From assembly GCA_934772445.1 (NCBI GenBank), contig CAKVMJ010000014.1, forward strand, positions 1 through 37,393: 37,393 nucleotides of DNA. Direction: 5' to 3'. Below the pieces are notes generated by a model, which did not search any database, had not been told where the DNA came from, and saw only the letters and a program-made list of their open reading frames with translations. Of this stretch, positions 18,123-23,574 are shown piece by piece (position 1 is the stretch's first letter; each line of letters begins with the position of its first letter). Origin of the DNA: an uncultured Clostridia bacterium. GTDB lineage: Bacteria; Bacillota; Clostridia; Christensenellales; UBA1242. Both the position numbers and the translations under genes were made by a program.

Positions 18123-18173
18123 GAAATTCGGTAGAAAATTTAAAAAACATTTTAATTATAAGGAGTATTTCTT

Positions 18174-18248
18174 TTGAAAATTATTAAAAAAGTGTTAATA
18201 TTAATTCATACATTGAAATTTTCGGGATTTTTTTGTTTTTTTATTTAG
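18174..18248 (+). CDS. Possible 24-residue hydrophobic leader peptide
   Basis: TTG at 18174 is preceded by AAGGAG nine bases upstream and opens a 24-codon frame: a basic N-terminus (MKIIKK), then a hydrophobic stretch rich in Phe (FFCFFI). Its TAG stop at 18246-18248 touches the ribosome binding site of the PLP enzyme gene (AAGGAG just after it), which would couple the two. No ATG, no homology recognised. It could equally be chance in an A+T-rich leader. Confidence 0.3.
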   Translation: MKIIKKVLILIHTLKFSGFFCFFI

Positions 18249-18261
18249 AAGGAGAAATCAA

Positions 18262-19470
18262 ATGGATTTATTTGCAAAATGTGGCACTCTAGAATTATTA
18301 AATAATGCTAGAAAAACTGGTTTATATCCATATTTTCACGCATTAGAGAGTGGTCAAGATACAGAAGTTGTGATGGATGGTCATAGAACTATTATGATTG
18401 GTTCAAACAATTATTTGGGTTTAACATCTCACCCAGATGTAATCAAAGCAGGTGTTGAAGCGTTAGAAAAATATGGTTCTGGTTGTTCTGGAAGTAGATT
18501 TTTAAATGGTACTTTAGACCAACATGTTTTATTAGAACAAGAACTTGCAGATTTCTTACATAAAGAAGCGGTTGTAACATTTTCAACAGGTTTCCAATCA
18601 AACTTAGGTATTATTTCATCAATTGCTGGTAGAAACGATGTTATTGTTGGGGATAAGGAAAACCACGCTAGTATTTATGATGCTTGCAGGCTTAGTTATG
18701 CAAAGCTTTTAAGATATAACCATAGTGATATGGAAGATTTGGAAAGACAACTTCAAAGTATTCCAGAAGATAAAGGTATTTTAATCGTTACTGATGGCGT
18801 ATTTAGTATGGGTGGAGATATTTGTAATCTTCCAGAAATTGTAAGACTAGCTAAAAAATATGGCGCTAGAGTAATGGTTGATGATGCACACGGTCTTGGG
18901 GTTTTAGGTGAACACGGTAGAGGTACTGCAGAACACTTTGGCTTGGAAGATGATGTTGATATCTATATGGGTACTTTCTCAAAATCTTTAGCAAGCTTAG
19001 GCGGTTATATGGCAGCAAAGAAAGAGGTTGTTGATTATGTTAAGCATACTTCACGCCCATTCATTTTTAGTGCTTCCATCACTCCAGCTAGTGTGGCTTG
19101 TGCTAGAGCATCTTTGAAAATTTTAAGAGAAAACCCTAAGAGAGTTCAAGATTTAAGAGAAATTTCTCAATATATGAGAAAGAAACTAAAAGAAGCAGGT
19201 GTTAAAATCATTGAGAAAGATGATATAACTCCAATTATCCCTATCTATACTTACGAACCAGAGAGAACATTCTTAGCTTGCAAATTATTGCTTGAAAGGG
19301 GGGTTTATGTAAACCCAACAGTTTCTCCAGCAGTTCCAGAGCATCAATGCTTGCTTCGTACTTCTTATACTGCCACTCATACCAAAGCACAAATGGATGA
19401 ATGTGTTGCAAAAATTAAAGAAGTTTTGGATATGCTTCCTCCAATTGAAGAAACTAAACCAGAAGAATAA
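18262..19470 (+). CDS. Serine palmitoyltransferase-like alpha-oxoamine synthase (PLP)
   Basis: A 402-residue fold-type I PLP enzyme of the alpha-oxoamine synthase group, which joins an amino acid to an acyl-CoA with loss of CO2. The stacking His is in NHASIYD (His135), DDAHGLGVLGEHGRG holds the PLP-nitrogen Asp (about 208), and GTFSKSLAS carries the Schiff-base Lys241. The stretch YPYFHALESGQDTEVVMDGH...GSNNYLGL and GSGCSGSRFLNGTLDQH closely resemble bacterial serine palmitoyltransferase, the first enzyme of sphingolipid synthesis. Glycine C-acetyltransferase (Kbl) and BioF are the alternatives. No other sphingolipid, threonine-degradation or biotin gene is next to it. AAGGAG precedes the ATG. 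Codons look optimised compared with neighbours, suggesting high expression. Confidence 0.85.
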   Translation: MDLFAKCGTLELLNNARKTGLYPYFHALESGQDTEVVMDGHRTIMIGSNNYLGLTSHPDVIKAGVEALEKYGSGCSGSRFLNGTLDQHVLLEQELADFLHKEAVVTFSTGFQSNLGIISSIAGRNDVIVGDKENHASIYDACRLSYAKLLRYNHSDMEDLERQLQSIPEDKGILIVTDGVFSMGGDICNLPEIVRLAKKYGARVMVDDAHGLGVLGEHGRGTAEHFGLEDDVDIYMGTFSKSLASLGGYMAAKKEVVDYVKHTSRPFIFSASITPASVACARASLKILRENPKRVQDLREISQYMRKKLKEAGVKIIEKDDITPIIPIYTYEPERTFLACKLLLERGVYVNPTVSPAVPEHQCLLRTSYTATHTKAQMDECVAKIKEVLDMLPPIEETKPEE

Positions 19471-19479
19471 AAATAAAAA

Positions 19480-19518
19480 AAGCACCAAATAGAAATTTTA
19501 TTTCTTTGGTGTTTTTTT
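19480..19518 (+). terminator. Terminator of the PLP enzyme gene
   Basis: CACCAAA (19483-19489) pairs with TTTGGTG (19505-19511), extended by GAAA/TTTC, and is followed by seven T. Confidence 0.82.
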
Positions 19519-19519
19519 G

Positions 19520-19744
19520 TATTCAATAATAATAAATAATTTAATCATATAAGATTATAGTTTATCAAGTTAATATTAAATTTTAATTTCTAGAATAAAT
19601 ATTAAAATAAATAGCTTTTCAAAAACTAGTTTTTCTAAATAATTATATATCAATTAATAATTATTCTAAATAAATATTTTAATTAGAATTGTTTGAAATA
19701 GATATTTTAAAAATTTTATAGAAAATGCTATATTATAAATTCTA
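19520..19744. other. A+T-rich spacer without a gene
   Basis: No ORF with a ribosome binding site is visible. The stretch is almost pure A/T with loosely repeated TTCTAAAT words at 19633 and 19664, and an imperfect palindrome at 19663-19689 (ATTCTAA...TTAGAAT). I see no convincing function; repeats of this kind are common by chance at such composition. Confidence 0.4.
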
Positions 19745-19852
19745 TATAAACAAAACAAAAAGAGATGCGGAGGGCATCTCTTTTTGTTTACCTAAATAAT
19801 GTGTATATAGGTAGAATGAAAAATGGAAAAACATTTTAATTACTTAAAATGC
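19745..19852 (-). ncRNA. Predicted small RNA with CCTCC loop
   Basis: A minus-strand transcription unit of about 105 nt with no convincing ORF. It starts about 7 nt after a consensus promoter and ends in a perfect 15-bp hairpin: 19774-19788 with 19754-19768, loop CCTCC on this strand. A T-rich tail follows. A C-rich terminal loop equal to the anti-Shine-Dalgarno core is characteristic of Firmicutes regulatory RNAs such as RsaE/RoxS, which block ribosome binding sites. The segment CCCTCCGCATC is the exact complement of 11 nt (21626-21636) covering the ribosome binding site of the second pilin-like gene. No known RNA family was recognised. The hairpin is also symmetric enough to terminate plus-strand transcripts. 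Confidence 0.6.
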
Positions 19853-19858
19853 AACATT

Positions 19859-19887
19859 ATTATATAGGTAAATTAAGCAATTGTCAA
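19859..19887 (-). promoter_or_regulatory. Consensus promoter of the small RNA
   Basis: On the minus strand, TTGACA (plus 19882-19887), exactly 17 nt, then TATAAT (plus 19859-19864). Both hexamers are perfect, and no protein gene follows in this direction before the hairpin. Confidence 0.75.
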
Positions 19888-19968
19888 TACCCTTTTTGAA
19901 AAAATTTTGGAAATTTTTGAAAATTTTCATCAGATTGTTAGGAATTTTGTACTAACTTACAAATAAAA

Positions 19969-19997
19969 TTGCAATAAATCTTGTATTATGTTAAAAT
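19969..19997 (+). promoter_or_regulatory. Promoter of the WYL regulator gene
   Basis: TTGCAA at 19969-19974, a 17-nt spacer and TAAAAT at 19992-19997 with an upstream TG (extended -10). Confidence 0.65.
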
Positions 19998-20024
19998 CTT
20001 AAAAATTAAAATTTGGAGAAAAGA

Positions 20025-21014
20025 TTGGAAAATAAGAAAAATTTAGGTATTTATATTTATAAAATATTAAAAGAAGAAAGTGATGAAAATCATAAACTTC
20101 AATTTAACGATATAATTCAAATCTTAAAAGATAAATATGGAATGGTGGCAGGTAGAAATGCTATTGGCAGAAATATAGATTCTTTAATTGGTGCAGGATT
20201 TTATGTTGAAAAAACATCAAAAGGTGTTTATCTAGGCGAGAGAGATTTTGAGGATAGTGAGGTAGAATATTTAATAGATTCTATATATTCCTCTAAATCG
20301 TTGCCTTGTGGGCTAGCCAACGACCTTGTTAAAAAACTATGTAAAAATTTTAGTAATTTCAAAAAAGATAGATTTGATTATCTCTTTTCTTCCAATGGTA
20401 TGCAAGAATTAAATAGAAGCCTAAATAAGCAAGTTTTTTATAATATTGATTTGTTGAGCGAGGCGATAAGTAAGGGCGTTCAGGTTGAGTTTACATATAA
20501 TCAATTAGGAGCGGATAAAAAGCTTAAGCCTAGAAAAGAACATTCATATATTGTTAATCCATATTTTATGATTAATAATAATGGCAAATATTATTTGGTT
20601 GGAAACTATAATAAATATTATAATCTTAGCCATTATAGAATTGATTATATAACGGATATAAAATTGCTTGAGAATAGGATAAAACCAGCCAATAGTTTGT
20701 TTGGTTATGAAAATGGTATTGATAAATTTAAGTATGCAAATGAGCATATTTATATGTTTGGCGGAAATAGCATTGATGCACAGATAAAGGTGGATAATCT
20801 CGAAACGCTAAGTGCTGTTTTTGATTGGTTTGGATTGGATTTGGAATGTGAAAATATAGATAATAAATATCTAGTAAAAATCCATACTAATGAAAAAGCA
20901 CTCTTTTATTGGATTATTCAATATGGGGAAAATGTGGAATTAATTTCGCCTAAAACATTGCGAGATAAACTATCTAAATTTTCAAAAATGCTTTTTGAAA
21001 AATATAATAATTAG
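20025..21014 (+). CDS. HTH-WYL domain transcriptional regulator
   Basis: A 329-residue regulator. The N-terminal 75 residues resemble a winged-helix domain (LGIYIYKILKEES, then RNAIGRNIDSLIGAGFYVE with the wing KGVYLGER). A WYL domain in the middle contains the PYFMINNNGKYYLVGNYNKY segment followed by SHYRIDYI. A C-terminal WCX-like extension (about 240-329) completes the usual architecture. WYL proteins sense a ligand, often nucleic acid or a nucleotide, and frequently control defence or DNA-damage genes; the target here is unknown. The TTG at 20025 is chosen because GGAG at 20015-20018 precedes it by 6 nt; the in-frame TTG at 20013 overlaps that site. The gene precedes the pilin-like genes, which have their own promoters and could be targets. 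Confidence 0.85.
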   Translation: MENKKNLGIYIYKILKEESDENHKLQFNDIIQILKDKYGMVAGRNAIGRNIDSLIGAGFYVEKTSKGVYLGERDFEDSEVEYLIDSIYSSKSLPCGLANDLVKKLCKNFSNFKKDRFDYLFSSNGMQELNRSLNKQVFYNIDLLSEAISKGVQVEFTYNQLGADKKLKPRKEHSYIVNPYFMINNNGKYYLVGNYNKYYNLSHYRIDYITDIKLLENRIKPANSLFGYENGIDKFKYANEHIYMFGGNSIDAQIKVDNLETLSAVFDWFGLDLECENIDNKYLVKIHTNEKALFYWIIQYGENVELISPKTLRDKLSKFSKMLFEKYNN

Positions 21015-21065
21015 TTTGGTTTTTATTGAAAAAATAATAGAATAATAACAAGGGTTTATGCTAAA

Positions 21066-21114
21066 AATAAATTATAAATAATCACTAAAATAATTGTAAA
21101 TTTTATAATTTATT
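21066..21114. repeat. 12-bp A/T inverted repeat before the first pilin-like gene
   Basis: AATAAATTATAA at 21066-21077 and its exact reverse complement at 21103-21114, 25 nt apart and followed by TGTTATTTTATTTT. It may be a weak terminator for the WYL gene or an operator near the next promoter. Confidence 0.4.
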
Positions 21115-21125
21115 GTTATTTTATT

Positions 21126-21153
21126 TTGTAATTTGTAAATTATGTGATAAGAT
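21126..21153 (+). promoter_or_regulatory. Promoter of the first pilin-like gene
   Basis: TTGTAA at 21126-21131, a 16-nt spacer and an extended -10 TGATAAGAT with hexamer 21148-21153. Confidence 0.55.
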
Positions 21154-21186
21154 ATAGTAAATTAAAATGGAATTTCGGAGGAATAT

Positions 21187-21528
21187 ATGAGTAAATATTT
21201 AGCAAATATACTTTCATTGATTGGCTCAGGCTCAGGTGCTGCAGATACATCAGTATTTAATACCTATACAGAAAAGTTGATGAGTTTGGTTACAGGCTTG
21301 TTAACTCCAATTTTTGCGGTTTTAGCAACTGTAGGTATTGTTTGGATTATCGTTCTATCTGTAAATTATATGAAAGCTGAAAGTACTGATAAGAAAGAAG
21401 AAGCTAAGAAAAGAATTATTAATGTTGTTATTGGTACAGTAATTATGATTGTAATGGTAATCTTATTGCTATTAGTTGCAAATAATATTGATGCAATTGT
21501 TGGTTTCATTACAAGCAATGCAAACTAA
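21187..21528 (+). CDS. Two-helix pilin-like membrane protein A
   Basis: A 113-residue protein. A short N-terminal segment (about 1-28) is followed by a hydrophobic helix (about 35-60), a charged loop NYMKAESTDKKEEAKKRI, and a second hydrophobic helix (about 76-98). This order, with a charged AKKRI stretch entering helix two, matches the small VirB2/TrbC-type and T4SS-pilin families found in Firmicutes. No other secretion or conjugation genes are in the window, so a pilus role is inference. CGGAGGA just before the ATG is a strong ribosome binding site. It is a single-gene unit with its own promoter and terminator and is homologous in layout to the next gene. Confidence 0.65.
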   Translation: MSKYLANILSLIGSGSGAADTSVFNTYTEKLMSLVTGLLTPIFAVLATVGIVWIIVLSVNYMKAESTDKKEEAKKRIINVVIGTVIMIVMVILLLLVANNIDAIVGFITSNAN

Positions 21529-21542
21529 TATTAATTAAAATC

Positions 21543-21583
21543 AAAATAAAATCTAGATATAGTGCTAGATTTTATTTTTTTTC
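21543..21583 (+). terminator. Terminator of pilin-like gene A
   Basis: AAATAAAATCTAG pairs with CTAGATTTTATTT around an 8-nt loop; a run of T follows. Confidence 0.85.
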
Positions 21584-21584
21584 T

Positions 21585-21612
21585 TTGAATATTACAAAAA
21601 ATATGATATATT
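21585..21612 (+). promoter_or_regulatory. Promoter of the second pilin-like gene
   Basis: TTGAAT at 21585-21590, a 16-nt spacer and an extended -10 TGATATATT with hexamer 21607-21612. It starts two bases after the preceding terminator, so the twin genes are separately controlled. Confidence 0.65.
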
Positions 21613-21641
21613 ATCTTTGAATATGGATGCGGAGGGAGAAT

Positions 21642-22019
21642 ATGTATCAATTTTTAGCCAAAATTTTAAATATTCTAAATTATAGTCATTTTTTAGGGGA
21701 AGGAGAGGCTTCAGATTCGGAAGCTTGGTGGGTTAGAAGTGCTGATGCAATTGAAGGATTAAAAATTGCAATGACTGCTTTGCTTGGAATGGTGGCGGCA
21801 GCAGGCGTTGTTTATGTTATAATATTAGTTGTTAATTATATAAAGGCAGATGATAAGGGAAAACAATCGGAATGTATGAAAAGGCTTGTGAATGCTATTA
21901 TCGGATTTGTTATAACAATTATTGCACTTGTATTATTCTTATTATTACTTAACAATATCGAGCCAATTGCTAATTGGGTAAATGGTATTCTTGGAGATGG
22001 AACAGGATTTGGAGGTTAA
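21642..22019 (+). CDS. Two-helix pilin-like membrane protein B
   Basis: A 125-residue paralogue of the preceding gene: a polar N-terminal part, a hydrophobic helix (about 48-68), the charged loop NYIKADDKGKQSECMKRL, a second helix (about 80-103), and a glycine-rich end (GDGTGFGG). The shared pattern V(N)YxKAxxxxK......KR(I/L)xNxxIG links the two. The same T4SS-pilin-like interpretation applies. The ATG at 21642 follows GGAGGGAG (21631-21638); the in-frame ATG at 21627 lies upstream of that site and is rejected. The region 21626-21636 around this site is exactly complementary to the loop of the predicted small RNA at 19745-19852. Confidence 0.65.
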   Translation: MYQFLAKILNILNYSHFLGEGEASDSEAWWVRSADAIEGLKIAMTALLGMVAAAGVVYVIILVVNYIKADDKGKQSECMKRLVNAIIGFVITIIALVLFLLLLNNIEPIANWVNGILGDGTGFGG

Positions 22020-22022
22020 AAA

Positions 22023-22054
22023 ATTGCTTGAGATTTTCTCAAGCAGTTTTTTAT
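22023..22054 (+). terminator. Terminator of pilin-like gene B
   Basis: GCTTGAGA (22026-22033), a TTT loop and TCTCAAGC (22037-22044), then a T-run. Confidence 0.85.
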
Positions 22055-22101
22055 CATTTTTTCTTGTTTTTATAAATATCATATATAAATTTTTAGAGCA
22101 T

Positions 22102-22189
22102 TTTGATTATACAAAACCTATTTTAAATTATACATATTTCATCTTAAATTATACAGAATTATTATAAAATTATACAATTTTTTTAAAAA
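22102..22189. repeat. Four 12-bp direct repeats at exact 21-bp spacing
   Basis: The word ATTATACA occurs at 22106, 22127, 22148 and 22169, each 21 bp from the last. The wider consensus is TTAAATTATACA: copies at 22102, 22123, 22144 and 22165, two of them identical. 21 bp equals two helical turns, so all copies face the same side of the DNA. The array lies in the gene-free stretch 22055-22401 between a terminator and the promoter of the Rho-like gene. A related word, TTAAGTTATACT, overlaps that promoter's -10. The layout suggests cooperative protein binding, as in an operator or iteron array; no replication gene is nearby. Confidence 0.7.
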
Positions 22190-22305
22190 ATTTTTTTAAA
22201 ATAATGCTATGCATATTTAAAAATATGGCTTTATAAAGTCGGATTTTAATAAAAAGCCTAAAAATTTGGCAAAAAACTATTTGATTAAAAAGGTTAAATA
22301 AAATT

Positions 22306-22333
22306 TTGCTTTTTTGATTATTTAAGTTATACT
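22306..22333 (+). promoter_or_regulatory. Promoter of the Rho-like gene
   Basis: TTGCTT at 22306-22311, a 16-nt spacer and TATACT at 22328-22333. The -10 lies within a 10/12 match to the upstream repeat consensus, 157 bp (about 15 helical turns) from the last copy. A leader of about 60 nt follows. Confidence 0.55.
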
Positions 22334-22401
22334 TTATCTTGTAAAGGTTAAAATCTTAATATAATAAATAAAGGATAGATTTTAGTTAGGTTCTGCCAAG
22401 T

Positions 22402-23502
22402 ATGGAAAATAAAAGATACACAAAAGAAGAGTTAATCTTTATGTCGGTTCACGAGCTAAGAGCTGTGGCAAGAGATGTTGGAGTTAGGTCACCATCAAAT
22501 AAAAAGAAAAATGATTTAATTGATATCATTCTTGCAATTGCCGATAGAAGAAAATCTCCAGAATTTAATATGAATAAAGTTGGAAGACCTCCAATAGATT
22601 CTCACCAAAATTCACATATTCCTTATTCGGAAACTTCAAGTGGTTTTGATGGTTTTTTTACGCTTAATTCAAATATTATTGAATATGGTGTTCCAACATT
22701 CGATGAGAAGCGTGGTAGAAACATAAAGTGCATATTGGATTTTATTGAAGGCGGAATTGGAGTGGTTAGAAGAAACTATTTCAATAGCGAAAAGATATAT
22801 TTGCCTAAAAATATAATAGCTTCAGACAAACTCAAAGAAGGCGATATTATATTTGGAAAAGAAGAACTAAGTCCAGATAAACAAACTTGGGTGGTAATAT
22901 GCGTTAAAGGTTCTGAAGGTTACGAAATCGGAAACGCTAGACCAAATTTTGATGAACTTAATAAAATTGCATTTAATAAGTTTGGAAATAATAATATTAT
23001 TGGCAAATATAATGTAGGCGATAGTTATTATATTACTTGTTCGAGTAAGCGTAGAGTTAGAGAAATTGCCGAAGATATATTGAAATGTTCGACTGGCTTA
23101 AATTTTGCCATTAATTATAATACAACTAATGAATCAACTAAAGATTTTGCAAATATTTTAGATATAAATTTTGCGTTAGATGAAGAGAGTAAACTTAGGT
23201 CTGTTAAGCTTATGTTGAAGCATATAAAAAGGCAAGTTGAAATGGGAGAAGATGTTACTCTTGTATTTTCTGGGTTCTCTGAATATTTTAGGTCTTTGGA
23301 TATTGCGAATAAAAAACAAATCACAAATAATATTTTGCTAGAAAGTGTACAAGAAATTAGAAAGATTGCTGGTATGTCGGGTAATTTCGAAAAAGGAAGC
23401 CTAACAATATTCTTTGTTGATAGCTTAACTGTTCCTGAAAATTATAAAGAGATAATTAAATATGATGTTATTTCAAACCTAAATAATAGTTATGAAATTT
23501 AG
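22402..23502 (+). CDS. Rho paralogue with a degenerate ATPase domain
   Basis: A 366-residue protein resembling transcription terminator Rho. Residues 8-48 match the N-terminal Rho_N helix bundle (SVHELRAVARDVGVRSPSNK). Residues about 80-185 match the RNA-binding cold-shock-like domain (GIGVVRRNYF, KIYLPKNII, GDIIFGK, ending NARPNFDEL as in Rho's RPxFDxL). The ATPase part is recognisable but broken. Where Rho has APPKAGKT the protein reads TCSSKRRVR (212-220), replacing the Walker A glycine and lysine. Where Rho has VVILLDS it reads VTLVFSG (285-291), lacking the Walker B aspartate. GSLTIFFVDSL (332-342) parallels Rho's GSLTIIATAL. The C-terminal portion after that is missing. It should bind RNA but not hydrolyse ATP or translocate. 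The ribosome binding site is weak. A functional rather than decayed gene is suggested by the intact frame. Confidence 0.75.
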   Translation: MENKRYTKEELIFMSVHELRAVARDVGVRSPSNKKKNDLIDIILAIADRRKSPEFNMNKVGRPPIDSHQNSHIPYSETSSGFDGFFTLNSNIIEYGVPTFDEKRGRNIKCILDFIEGGIGVVRRNYFNSEKIYLPKNIIASDKLKEGDIIFGKEELSPDKQTWVVICVKGSEGYEIGNARPNFDELNKIAFNKFGNNNIIGKYNVGDSYYITCSSKRRVREIAEDILKCSTGLNFAINYNTTNESTKDFANILDINFALDEESKLRSVKLMLKHIKRQVEMGEDVTLVFSGFSEYFRSLDIANKKQITNNILLESVQEIRKIAGMSGNFEKGSLTIFFVDSLTVPENYKEIIKYDVISNLNNSYEI

Positions 23503-23536
23503 ATGAGTATTTAGTGAAAATTTTAATAAAAGTATA

Positions 23537-23568
23537 AAAAAAGATAATCTAAAAAGATTATCTTTTTT
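23537..23568. terminator. Bidirectional terminator between convergent genes
   Basis: A perfect 14-bp stem (AAAAAAGATAATCT with its reverse complement) around AAAA, giving T-runs on both strands. It serves the Rho-like gene and the giant minus-strand gene. Confidence 0.88.
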
Positions 23569-23574
23569 GTTTTA

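Noticed and set aside
19663..19689. Imperfect palindrome ATTCTAA...TTAGAAT as an operator
   Set aside because: Located in nearly pure A/T DNA without an adjacent promoter for a protein gene; chance is sufficient.
19758..19788. A peptide encoded in the small RNA (about 30 codons from an internal ATG)
   Set aside because: No ribosome binding site, and the frame runs through the terminator hairpin.
22102..22189. A CRISPR array or plasmid iteron origin
   Set aside because: Repeats are too short and too closely spaced for CRISPR, and no replication initiator gene is nearby.
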